This document shows positions 44,638 through 52,758 of a DNA stretch of 64,000 bases, in pieces. This stretch comes from Hymenobacter crusticola (GTDB lineage Bacteria > Bacteroidota > Bacteroidia > Cytophagales > Hymenobacteraceae), in NCBI RefSeq assembly GCF_002154225.1, contig NZ_MTSE01000008.1, positions 62,001-126,000 of the forward strand, read 5' to 3'. Positions within the stretch are counted from its first letter, which is position 1. Each line of letters opens with the position of its first letter. Below the pieces are notes generated by a model. It saw nothing but the letters and a program-made list of their open reading frames with translations, had not been told where the DNA came from and did not search any database. The translations under genes and the position numbers were made by a program.

Positions 44638-45711
44638 TTAATAGTACTCAATTATTCTCTGGATAACTCTAGTAAGTTTGTTGTCTGTTAAATAAGCCAT
44701 CTGCTTCCAGTTTCCGGCTTTGTCGTACTTATAAAGATAAGAATACTCTTGCTCAGAAAGCTTGGAGTTTCTTGTGAATAGGACTTCGCCTCTAATAGGA
44801 AGTTTATTTATGTAATATGTTTTAAAGTGACTTTGAATGATCGTTGAATCTTCGTCAAAGTAGTTACTTTCTCTTATGGTTAAATCTTGTATTTGTTTAA
44901 TTGTTTCTATACTCGATGGAGTATACTTCTTTGATTTGTAATCAAAGAAGTATTTTGTATTCTGAGTTATACTAGTGTCATTTTGCTGACTATAGAGTGT
45001 TCTTTTGTGTAAGGTCTTGCCCCATATTTCAGTAACACTGCGTAGTTGATTATCTTTTTCATAATGCCGTTGATAATTAATTGTATGGCTAGTGGGGAAA
45101 AGAATTTCGTTTGGTGCTAATTGTCTATAGTTGACACTATTAGGGTCTAATTGTGTGTTGATTAGAGCTTCTTTTATCAAATTTCCCTTTAGATCATATT
45201 CGTAATGAGTAACGATCAAAGGATTGTCTACTTGTGCATGCGATTCCAAGCGGATAAGTTTGCCGTTTTGATAGTAACGAACAGCTTTCTCGCTTCTTAC
45301 GCCCGGTACTTTGAAAACAATTTCCTCGCTTATTCCTTCTTTATCATGGTAATAATATAGAATCTGTTGTCTGTACTTGTCTGCAGGTCTATTTTGTTCA
45401 ATAATACGCCCTAGCTGGTCGTATTTATATTGCATATAGATGGTGTCAGTATGAGCTCTGATAAAATCAACTTGGATAACATTGCTATGGCGATTATAAA
45501 TAAATCGGATATCCTCGTAGCGTTTTTTCGCTCGCTGTTCATCTATAACGGAATCCAATACGGTAATAACGTGTACCCTTCCCTGCGGACTTACAGGAGT
45601 AGGTAGATATTCTCGTATATAATTAGATTTAAAGCTCTCTAGTTTTTGACCTGCTACTACTTGGCTAATCATATATAATAGCAGTGTTGATATCCTGGCA
45701 AGATTAATCAT
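44638..45711 (-). CDS. Secreted YD-repeat-like protein, AT-rich
   Basis: This 357-residue exported protein has a signal peptide (MINLARISTLLLYMISQVVAGQ). Several copies of a short tyrosine-rich motif resemble YD repeats of the RHS/teneurin type: YKYDQLGRIIEQ, YEYDLKGNLIKE and YKYDKAGNWKQM, plus YYYHDKEG and YYQNGK variants. The gene is distinctly AT-rich compared with neighbours, suggesting transfer. It does not carry a recognisable toxin C-terminus. It lies divergent from the Crp/Fnr gene. The function is unknown; a surface or adhesive role is one possibility. Confidence 0.75.
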   Translation of the reverse strand: MINLARISTLLLYMISQVVAGQKLESFKSNYIREYLPTPVSPQGRVHVITVLDSVIDEQRAKKRYEDIRFIYNRHSNVIQVDFIRAHTDTIYMQYKYDQLGRIIEQNRPADKYRQQILYYYHDKEGISEEIVFKVPGVRSEKAVRYYQNGKLIRLESHAQVDNPLIVTHYEYDLKGNLIKEALINTQLDPNSVNYRQLAPNEILFPTSHTINYQRHYEKDNQLRSVTEIWGKTLHKRTLYSQQNDTSITQNTKYFFDYKSKKYTPSSIETIKQIQDLTIRESNYFDEDSTIIQSHFKTYYINKLPIRGEVLFTRNSKLSEQEYSYLYKYDKAGNWKQMAYLTDNKLTRVIQRIIEYY

Positions 45712-45796
45712 TGAGATTAATTATATATTCTAGAAGTACTTCAAAAGTAAGTAAAGCGAGTAGAAGAGTCAATGACAGGTACTTGGGTAAAAGTAT

Positions 45797-46378
45797 ATGT
45801 ACGAACAACTCCGCGCTTATTTTCAAACACGCTTACCTGGAATTACTGATACGCAAGTCGAGGCGCTACAAGCTCAGTTGCAGCCGCGTACGTTACGACG
45901 ACATGAGGTTCTTATCCGGCAGGGCGAGGCAGGACGCCGTGGTGCTTTTGTAGTGCAGGGCTGCTTACGAAGCTATGTGGTCGATAAGAAAACCAAGGAG
46001 CATATTCTGCAATTTGCGCCGGAAAGCTGGTGGATATCGGACCAATACAGCATGTTGCGCGGCTTGCCAGCTATGTTTTCTATCGATGCCTTGGAAGACT
46101 CGGAAGTGTTGCTCTTTGGTCCTGATTTCTTGCCGTTGTTACAAACTATTGGACCGGAGTTTCAAGCGTTTTTTCATACGCTGTTGCAGAATAGTATGGC
46201 GAGTATGCAGCGGCGTTTGATTTCCATTCTGAGCGCCACAGCCGAAGAGCGCTATTTGGAGTTTCTGCAGATGTACCCGACCCTGGTGCAGCGCTTGCCA
46301 CAGCGTATGATTGCGGCCTACCTAGGTATCACACCGGAGTCGTTGAGCCGGGTGCGGAAGGAGTTAGCTAGGTCGTGA
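45797..46378 (+). CDS. Crp/Fnr family transcriptional regulator
   Basis: This 193-residue regulator has a cyclic-nucleotide-binding-like N-terminal barrel (LRRHEVLIRQGEAGRRGAFVVQGCLRSYVVD) followed by a dimer helix (EFQAFFHTLLQNSMASMQRRL). A short winged-helix end carries RMIAAYLGITPESLSRVRKEL. It lacks the FNR cysteine cluster, so it is of the general Bacteroidota Crp/Fnr type with an unknown ligand. It precedes the YgiD-type dioxygenase gene by 84 bases on the same strand and may regulate it. It is divergent from the AT-rich gene. Confidence 0.9.
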   Translation: MYEQLRAYFQTRLPGITDTQVEALQAQLQPRTLRRHEVLIRQGEAGRRGAFVVQGCLRSYVVDKKTKEHILQFAPESWWISDQYSMLRGLPAMFSIDALEDSEVLLFGPDFLPLLQTIGPEFQAFFHTLLQNSMASMQRRLISILSATAEERYLEFLQMYPTLVQRLPQRMIAAYLGITPESLSRVRKELARS

Positions 46379-46462
46379 GGGAAGGTTGATTTCTTATCCT
46401 ACATCAAGGCGCTGAGGCTTGGGAGAAGGTAATTTTGGTATGAAATCAAGAGGGTAGCTGGT

Positions 46463-47347
46463 ATGCAACGCAGTCGTTTTCTGAAGATGCTGGCCGCCCT
46501 GCCTTTTGCTTCAACCATGAAACTGAACGATTTATATTCCACTGCTACTTCTTTCCGGAAGAGCGACAAAATGCCGGTGCTGTTTGTGGGGCACGGCTCG
46601 CCGATGAATGCGCTGGAGGATAACTCCTTCACCCAAACGTTGCAGAACCTAGGGCAGCAGATCCGGCTCGACCACCCGCCCACGGCCATCTTAGTGGTGT
46701 CGGCGCACTGGCTCACGAAGGGCTCGTTTGCCACGCTGAACCCCATGCCGGAGACCATTCACGATTTCGGCGGCTTTCCGCAGGCGTTGTTTGATATGCA
46801 GTACCCAGCACCCGGTTCGCCGGAGTTTGCCCAGCAACTCATCGACATGGTGCCCGACGTGCACGGCTCCGACGAATGGGGACTCGACCACGGCTCCTGG
46901 ACCATCCTGCACCACCTATTCCCGCAGGCCGACATTCCGGTGTTCCAGCTCAGCCTCGACTACACCAAGCCGCTAGCGTATCACTTTGAACTAGCTCAGC
47001 AGCTTCAGTTTTTGCGCGAGCGGGGTGTGCTGATCATTGGCAGCGGCAACATCGTGCACAATCTGCGTCTGAGTGTGCCCAAGCTGATGATGAACGACAA
47101 CACGCCGCACGATTGGGCGGTGGAGTTTGATGCGTGGGTGAAAAACAAAATCGACCAGCGCGACTTCCGCAGCCTCGTCAACTATCAGCAAACCGGCCAA
47201 GCCGGTGCCCTCGCCGTCCCGACCGTCGACCACTACTTGCCCGTGCTCTACAGCCTAGGTGCCACCGAAGCGAAAGAACCCATCAAGCAGGTGTTTGAGG
47301 AGGTGTCGTACGGCGGGCTGAGCATGCGCACGTTTATGGCAGGGTAG
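46463..47347 (+). CDS. ygiD: Class III extradiol dioxygenase, YgiD type (4,5-DOPA dioxygenase)
   Basis: This 294-residue zinc- or iron-dependent extradiol dioxygenase is similar to E. coli YgiD and plant DODA. The conserved histidines are seen in LFVGHGSPMNAL, VSAHW, HGSWTILHHLFP and GSGNIVHNLR. The start at 46463 (MQRSRFLKMLAALPF) opens with a twin-arginine-like, partly hydrophobic stretch; a shorter start at the internal MKLNDLYS (about residue 19) is possible. It may cleave catechol-type or L-DOPA-type rings. Its regulator may be the preceding Crp/Fnr protein. A large inverted repeat follows the stop. Confidence 0.9.
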   Translation: MQRSRFLKMLAALPFASTMKLNDLYSTATSFRKSDKMPVLFVGHGSPMNALEDNSFTQTLQNLGQQIRLDHPPTAILVVSAHWLTKGSFATLNPMPETIHDFGGFPQALFDMQYPAPGSPEFAQQLIDMVPDVHGSDEWGLDHGSWTILHHLFPQADIPVFQLSLDYTKPLAYHFELAQQLQFLRERGVLIIGSGNIVHNLRLSVPKLMMNDNTPHDWAVEFDAWVKNKIDQRDFRSLVNYQQTGQAGALAVPTVDHYLPVLYSLGATEAKEPIKQVFEEVSYGGLSMRTFMAG

Positions 47348-47365
47348 CGTTAGAACTAAAAACCA

Positions 47366-47527
47366 AGTTCCCCTCCTTTTTTCAAGGAGGGGTGGCCGCA
47401 GGCCGGGGTGGTTGAGCTAGAACTAGAAGACTGGAGCTGGCTTTTGAGTTCTAGTCTCTAATCATCGTTCAACGACGTTGACCACCCCGGCCTGCGGCCA
47501 CCCCTCCTTGAAAAAAGGAGGGGAACT
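47366..47527. repeat. Large inverted repeat with two 47-base perfect arms
   Basis: Arms 47366-47412 and 47481-47527 are perfect reverse complements, separated by 68 bases that contain a smaller inverted pair (around TAGAACTAGAA). Each arm holds two nested palindromes (CCCCTCC...GGAGGGG and GGCCGCAGGCC). It lies between two convergent genes and could act as a terminator or be a mobile repeat of REP or MITE type. There is no transposase nearby. Confidence 0.85.
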
Positions 47528-47552
47528 AGTTTACTAGTTTTAGCTCCTAGTC

Positions 47553-49472
47553 CTATTGCTTAATCCCCGTCAGTACGATTTTCGGCTGCGGGGGCTTTTT
47601 CATGCCGGCACCTAGGTAGAAGCCGGTGTGCGGCGGCTGATTATAGCTCGTGTTTTGCCAAGCGATACTGAGCCGGTATTGTGGGTCGTGCATCAGGGTG
47701 TAGAAGCGGTGTTCGGTGGGGATGGTGGTGCTGTAAATGCGAAGTTCGTGGCTGTCGGAGGTGCGCCAGATGACTTCCTCGCGCCAGTCGCCTAGGATGT
47801 CGGCGCTGAGCGTGGGGGTGGCTTTGGTGCCGTTGTTGGCTACGCAGCCTTCGGCGGTGAGCAGGTTGCGGGTTTCGGCTTTGGTCCAATCCCACTTGTC
47901 GATGCGGTTCTTGTCGAGCAGCTCGCGGGTGAGGTCGCCATCCCACCATACTAGGAAGTTGGTGGAAGAAGGCACCTTTTCGGTGATGGTTTTGCCGTGC
48001 ACGTCGCGTAGGCCGCCGGGGCCGCCCCAGTTCTCAAAACCTAGGTGCGTGGGGTCGATGTCGGCGGCGACGCCGCGGCCTACGTCCACGCCGGGGCTTT
48101 GGCTGAAGAGAGTCTTGCCGGTTTTGGCGTCATACATGGCCACGCCGGGCGTATTCAGGGCTAGCGTTTTTTCCTCGCTTTCGTGAATGCCGAATACTTC
48201 TAGGCCAGGGTGCGCCGGGTCCATATCGGTGAGGTGGATGGCATCGCCGTGGCGCAGGCCGGTGGTGTAGAGGCCCTGGCCGTTGTCGTCCACGGTCATG
48301 GCGCCCACGCAGACTTCATCGCGACCGTCTTGGTCCACGTCGGCTACCGTGAGGTTGTGGTTGGCCATGCCCGAGTAGGGGTTATTACCGTCTTTTGAGT
48401 CGAAGATCCAGCGCTGCGTGAGCTTGCCTTGGCGCCAATCCCAGGCTGAGAGCACCGTGCGGCCGTACCAGCCACGCACGAACACTACGCTTGGGTGTAC
48501 GCCATCCAGGTAAGCCACGCAGGCGGTAAACCGGTCAGGGCGGCCGCCAGTGACGTCGTTGCCGCCGTTGCCACCGATGCCGCCCCAGCCATCGAGTGGG
48601 TAGCGCGTCGGGGTGTAGGGCTGGGAAGCTAGGGCCGCGCCCGTCAGGCCATCGAACACAGTGAGGTACTCCGGCCCGTCCACAATTTTGCCGTATTTTG
48701 GGTCAGTAGCAGAAGTCAGGGTACGCCAATCTTTGCTAGCGCCGCCGATAGGTTTGCCAGTGCCATCAATGGTGCCATCAGCCGTTTTGCAGACGAGCTC
48801 AGCCCGGCCGTCACTATCAAGGTCGTACACCATAAACTGCGTGTAAGCGGCGCCCGAGCGAATGTTCTTGCCTAGGTTGATACGCCACAGCCGCTTGCCC
48901 GCCAAAGTATACGCATCTAGAAACGTAGGCCCAGTGACGCCCGGCTGCGGCGGGTTCTTACCATTTGAGGGGTCCCACTTCAGAATGATTTCGTATTCGC
49001 CGTCGCCGTCCAGGTCGCCTACGCTGGCGTCGTTGGCGCTGTAGGTGTAGGCGCTACCTAGCTCTTCGCCGGGTGGGGGCACCTGAAGTGGCACTGAAAG
49101 GTAAGGGCGCGCTGGTGCATTGGCCGCCAAGGTGAAGGGCGCGCTGGCGGCCTGCTCGGCGCCTTTCAGTACCGGCTTCACGAAGTACGACCTAGCTTCA
49201 GTCGAGCTAGCTTTTGTGTCAAGAAAGCTGGTGCTTTTTGTGAGCGGCGTTTTGTTCAGCTTGACTGGCGCTTGGTCACCGGTTTTGCGGTACAAATTGA
49301 ACGCAAGATTTTCTGAGTCAGTACCGAGCAAGCGCCAACTGACAAACGTCGAATCGCGCCCTTGCTGAATGGCTACTACGCCGCGACCTAGGTTTTCCAT
49401 CTGCCGCTGCGCGAAGGTTGGCTGGCTCGCAAAAGCTAAGAGAGCGGAAATGGAAAGAATAAAGCGTTGCAT
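47553..49472 (-). CDS. Rhamnogalacturonan lyase, polysaccharide lyase family 11
   Basis: This 639-residue exported lyase matches PL11, which cleaves the rhamnogalacturonan-I backbone of pectin. It has a signal peptide (MQRFILSISALLAFASQPTFAQ), an N-terminal RQMENLGRGVVAIQQGRDSTFVSWRLLGTD region, and an eight-bladed propeller with repeated calcium-binding DxDxDG segments: DLDGDGEYEIILKWD, DLDSDGRAELVCKT and DVDQDGRDEVCVG. The C-terminal TLMHDPQYRLSIAWQNTSYNQPPHTGFYLG is the family end. It follows the GH28 gene on the same strand, separated by a large inverted repeat, and together they attack pectin. Confidence 0.93.
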   Translation of the reverse strand: MQRFILSISALLAFASQPTFAQRQMENLGRGVVAIQQGRDSTFVSWRLLGTDSENLAFNLYRKTGDQAPVKLNKTPLTKSTSFLDTKASSTEARSYFVKPVLKGAEQAASAPFTLAANAPARPYLSVPLQVPPPGEELGSAYTYSANDASVGDLDGDGEYEIILKWDPSNGKNPPQPGVTGPTFLDAYTLAGKRLWRINLGKNIRSGAAYTQFMVYDLDSDGRAELVCKTADGTIDGTGKPIGGASKDWRTLTSATDPKYGKIVDGPEYLTVFDGLTGAALASQPYTPTRYPLDGWGGIGGNGGNDVTGGRPDRFTACVAYLDGVHPSVVFVRGWYGRTVLSAWDWRQGKLTQRWIFDSKDGNNPYSGMANHNLTVADVDQDGRDEVCVGAMTVDDNGQGLYTTGLRHGDAIHLTDMDPAHPGLEVFGIHESEEKTLALNTPGVAMYDAKTGKTLFSQSPGVDVGRGVAADIDPTHLGFENWGGPGGLRDVHGKTITEKVPSSTNFLVWWDGDLTRELLDKNRIDKWDWTKAETRNLLTAEGCVANNGTKATPTLSADILGDWREEVIWRTSDSHELRIYSTTIPTEHRFYTLMHDPQYRLSIAWQNTSYNQPPHTGFYLGAGMKKPPQPKIVLTGIKQ

Positions 49473-49518
49473 GAGGGGAAGCTTTCGAGGCGGGTGTTTC
49501 TGATTTGAAAGGAAAAGA

Positions 49519-49716
49519 GAACGTCATGCTGAGCTTGCCGAAGCCTCTCTCCCGCTTCGTTGCTCAGTGTAGAGACGCAATACTTTGCGTCTCCTCGTTG
49601 AACGACCGGTATAGGAAACCTAGGTCAACAACATCAGCAACGACGAGACGCAAAGTGTTGCGTCTCTACAATCGATGAAGCGGGAGAGAGGCTTCGGCAA
49701 ACTCAACATGACGTTC
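49519..49716. repeat. Inverted repeat element with about 80-base arms
   Basis: Left arm 49519-49600 and right arm 49638-49716 are imperfect reverse complements with high identity. Each arm carries a short palindrome of the GAGACGCAA...TTGCGTCTC type. The element lies between the PL11 and GH28 genes. A degenerate copy of the inner palindrome occurs at 30271-30298. It has the look of a genome-wide repeat family; there is no coding content. Confidence 0.85.
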
Positions 49717-49729
49717 TAGATATAGGTAA

Positions 49730-51301
49730 CTACAGCTCCGTATGCGCGGCTTTCTTAACCTTCTTATCCTTGATCGATGATGAGCGCAGCACGCTGAAAT
49801 CTTCTACTTGGTCGAGGACATAGCTAGGTACACCGGCCGCCGTTTTTATCTTGATGGATTCAAAATCAATCTGTTGCACATCGTTCAGCAAGATGGCAGG
49901 GCGTTGGTCGGGCGTGATGGGTGTGAGGTCGACGTTGCGCACGGTGACGTTCTTGGCGTGACGGATGAAGAAGCCATAAGCGGGCAGCTCGCCAAACATA
50001 ACTGGGTCAGGGTAGTCCTTCTCGGCCTCGGGGACCTTGATCTTGGCTTGCGCTGCCGTGCCGCCACCGGCGTAGTAAATCTTGATGTTGCTCAGGCTCA
50101 CGTCTTCAATCGGGTGGCCAGGGATGCCGCTAATGATAGAAGCGTACCTAGGGTCAGCGTTGTAGACCACGATGTTGCTGATGTTGATACGGCGCAGCAC
50201 ACCGACTGGCGTACCGGCCGGGCCGCGCATGCGGGCGCCGAGGCGTAGGAAAATCGGCGAGCTGGAAAGGTCGCGCATGGTCAGGTTCGTCACGCTGACA
50301 TCTTCCAAAATGCCGCCATCCACGGTTTCCAACGCTAGGCCACGGCAGAACTCAAACACGCAGTTGGAGATGGTCACGTTCTTGAAACCGCCGTTCGACT
50401 CGGTGCCGAATTTGATGCGACCGGTTACGCCGTCGTGGTCGGGCACGAGGTCGGCTTCCTTGCGCTCGTAGGTGCCTTTCAGCAGCGTGCCCCGGTCGTA
50501 GCCGCTCACCTGGCAATTGGTGATGGTCACGTTCTCGGTGGCGCGGGCGTAGCCGAGACCGAAGGAGCTTTTGAGGCAAATGGCATCATCGAAGGGCGAG
50601 TTTACGGTGCAGTTCGACACGCGCACGTTATGGCAGCAGTCGATATCGAGGCCGTCGCGGTTGGTGTCGAGGCGCAGGTTGTCGATAGTCATGTTATCGA
50701 CGCCGGTGGCCAGCAGCACGAAGTGGCCGCCATAGAGCACCGTGAAGTCGCGCAACAACACGTTGCGGCAAAGCTTCAGGGCAATGGTTTTGTTGGCAAT
50801 ACCAGGTTTTTTGGGTGTCTCGCGGGTAAGGCCCTTAGTCCCGTCAATCATACCTGGACCTAGGATAGATACATTCTCCAGGTTCTCGCCCCAAATCAGG
50901 CTATTGTGCCAGTGGCTGTGTCCAAAATCCTGAAACTTGTCGGAAGCGTTGGGCTCAGCTAGGTCGTAAAGGCCTTGGCCGATGTTCGGGTCGGCGGCTA
51001 GAAGCGTGGCGCCCTGCTCCAGGTAAATAGAGATGTTGCTCTTAAGCCGAATCGAAAAGGAGGGATACGTACCGGCGGGAAAGTACACCTGTCCGCCGCC
51101 CGCCGCGGCTGCCGCTTCGATGGCGCGGTTGATGGCCTGTGTGTCAAGAGTTTTGCCGTCGCCCACGGCACCGTACGCTTTGATGTTGTAGACGGTAGCG
51201 GGCGGGGTTTTTAGCGTTTGGGCGGAGAGGCTGGTAACCAAGCAGCAGACGCTCAACAACAGCCAAAGCTGGCGGGGATAGTAGCTTTTGAGAATATTCA
51301 T
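49730..51301 (-). CDS. Glycoside hydrolase family 28 pectinase (polygalacturonase-like)
   Basis: This 523-residue exported GH28 enzyme has a parallel beta-helix fold and acts on polygalacturonan or rhamnogalacturonan. It has a signal peptide (LWLLLSVCCLVTSLSAQ) and the pectate-lyase start VYNIKAYGAVGDGKTLDTQAINRAIEAA. Catalytic residues fit the family: NRDGLDID (N214 to D221), FDDAIC (D238, D239), and GRIKFGTESNGG. The GHG loop is not seen. The PL11 gene follows on the same strand. The missing GHG loop suggests an exo-acting or unsaturated-product enzyme, but that is not certain. Confidence 0.9.
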   Translation of the reverse strand: MNILKSYYPRQLWLLLSVCCLVTSLSAQTLKTPPATVYNIKAYGAVGDGKTLDTQAINRAIEAAAAAGGGQVYFPAGTYPSFSIRLKSNISIYLEQGATLLAADPNIGQGLYDLAEPNASDKFQDFGHSHWHNSLIWGENLENVSILGPGMIDGTKGLTRETPKKPGIANKTIALKLCRNVLLRDFTVLYGGHFVLLATGVDNMTIDNLRLDTNRDGLDIDCCHNVRVSNCTVNSPFDDAICLKSSFGLGYARATENVTITNCQVSGYDRGTLLKGTYERKEADLVPDHDGVTGRIKFGTESNGGFKNVTISNCVFEFCRGLALETVDGGILEDVSVTNLTMRDLSSSPIFLRLGARMRGPAGTPVGVLRRINISNIVVYNADPRYASIISGIPGHPIEDVSLSNIKIYYAGGGTAAQAKIKVPEAEKDYPDPVMFGELPAYGFFIRHAKNVTVRNVDLTPITPDQRPAILLNDVQQIDFESIKIKTAAGVPSYVLDQVEDFSVLRSSSIKDKKVKKAAHTEL

Positions 51302-51513
51302 TCGTGGTGAAAGGGTAGGGCAACCGCGTGAGTGGCAAAGCTAGGTTGTGCTTCAATATTAAGCGGCTAGGGCCGAACGGGTCTACTGTACTGTGCTGGA
51401 GGTTGGGCCTACGCGGCCTACTAATGGCAGGAGTTTAGAAAATTTCGCGTGCAAGCAACGACTGATCGGGCTAGCAGTCTGTAGCTTGAAAAACAAGCTC
51501 ATCAACCGCACGC

Positions 51514-52569
51514 ATGAAAAACCAATACCTACGAAATACGACGCTTCTTACCCTAGGTGCCTTTGCGCTCCTGACCACAGCCGCGCACGCCCAACAAAAC
51601 AAGCCGACAACGCACCAACTCAAAGTCACTCCTAGCACAGTAGCTTGGGGCTACTACGATGCCGCCGCTAAGCCCGTATTGCGCATCAAATCTGGCGATG
51701 CCGTTGATGTCGAAACGATGATTACCAACAGCCCCACACGCCTGGAAGGCGCCGGCGTAAAGCCCGAAGATGTCGAGCAATCGTTACGTGATATCTATAA
51801 AGACGTAACCAACAAAGGCCCCGGCGGCCACATCCTCACCGGCCCGATCTACATCGAAGGCGCCGAGCCGGGCGACGTGCTGGAGGTGCGCATCAAGAAG
51901 ATTGACCTAGCTATTCCCTACGCCTACAATGCCTTTGGCCCCACGAGCGGCTTTATCCCAGAGGATTTCGGCTACGCCAAAATGAAGATTATCCCGCTGG
52001 ATAAGAAGAAGATGGTGGCCCACTTCGCGCCCGGCATCGACATACCCTTGAAGCCCTTCTTTGGCAGCATGGGCGTGGCGCCGCCGCCCGCATCGGGCCG
52101 CATCAACAGCGCCCCTCCTGGTATTCACGCGGGCAACCTCGACAATAAGGAGTTGGGAGCGGGCACTACGCTTTACATCCCGGTGCACGTGCCGGGGGCG
52201 TTGTTTGAAGTGGGAGATGGGCACGCCGGCCAAGGCAACGGCGAGGTAGATATTACGGCCTTGGAGACGTCGTTGCGCGGCACCCTAGAGTTTATCGTGC
52301 GCAAAGACATGCACCTGACCTGGCCCCGCGCCGAAACGCCCACCACCTACATCACCATGGGCATCGACGAAGACCTAACCAAAGCCGCCAAAATAGCGGT
52401 GCGCGAAATGGTCGACTTTCTCTCCAAAGAGAAAGGCCTGACCCGTGATGAAGCCTACATGCTCGCCAGCGTCGCGGCCGACCTCGATGCCACGCAAGTA
52501 GTCGACGGCACCCGCGGCGCCCACATGATCATCCCCAAAAGCATTTTTAAGAAGACGGCGAAGAAGTAG
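51514..52569 (+). CDS. Exported acetamidase/formamidase family protein
   Basis: This 351-residue amidase of the FmdA/AmdA family normally hydrolyses formamide or acetamide to ammonia and acid. The unusual signal peptide (MKNQYLRNTTLLTLGAFALLTTAAHAQ) points to the periplasm. The body has KVTPSTVAWGYYDAAAKPVLRI, GGHILTGPIYIEGAEPGDVLEVRIKKI, HAGNLDNKELGAGTTLYIPVHVPGALFEVGDGHAGQGNGEV and the C-terminal DEAYMLASVAADLDATQVVD, all family hallmarks. It has no neighbouring amide transporter or regulator. Its natural substrate is open. Confidence 0.93.
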   Translation: MKNQYLRNTTLLTLGAFALLTTAAHAQQNKPTTHQLKVTPSTVAWGYYDAAAKPVLRIKSGDAVDVETMITNSPTRLEGAGVKPEDVEQSLRDIYKDVTNKGPGGHILTGPIYIEGAEPGDVLEVRIKKIDLAIPYAYNAFGPTSGFIPEDFGYAKMKIIPLDKKKMVAHFAPGIDIPLKPFFGSMGVAPPPASGRINSAPPGIHAGNLDNKELGAGTTLYIPVHVPGALFEVGDGHAGQGNGEVDITALETSLRGTLEFIVRKDMHLTWPRAETPTTYITMGIDEDLTKAAKIAVREMVDFLSKEKGLTRDEAYMLASVAADLDATQVVDGTRGAHMIIPKSIFKKTAKK

Positions 52570-52587
52570 GTAGCCTAGGGTGCGCTC

Positions 52588-52618
52588 AGCCTCAGCGGGG
52601 CGGCACATGGGTAGCAAA
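52588..52618. repeat. Copy of a CAGCGGGGCGGCA-type repeat
   Basis: The stretch GCCTCAGCGGGGCGGCACAT with GGTAGCAAAG following resembles the GCCCCAGCAGGGCGGCATGTTGGTAGCAA copy at 63525-63552 in order and spacing. It looks like one element of a dispersed family with four members or so in the window. Confidence 0.5.
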
Positions 52619-52629
52619 GTAGTGCCAGG

Positions 52630-52694
52630 AAATAGCCAAGCCCCCCAGCAATACCAACCCTAGGTGTGGTCCGGCTGGGGCTTGGCTATTTTCA
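52630..52694 (+). terminator. Terminator of the acetamidase gene
   Basis: Arms 52630-52649 and 52674-52691 are complementary over 18 bases with a two-base bulge, and TTTTC follows on the plus strand. It lies 60 bases after the acetamidase stop and before the next gene start at 52759. Confidence 0.6.
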
Positions 52695-52758
52695 CAGCGA
52701 GTTGTATGGAAAATAGCTGCTCTTGGCATCATGCGGTTGTCTTCTGTTCTCACTGCCT

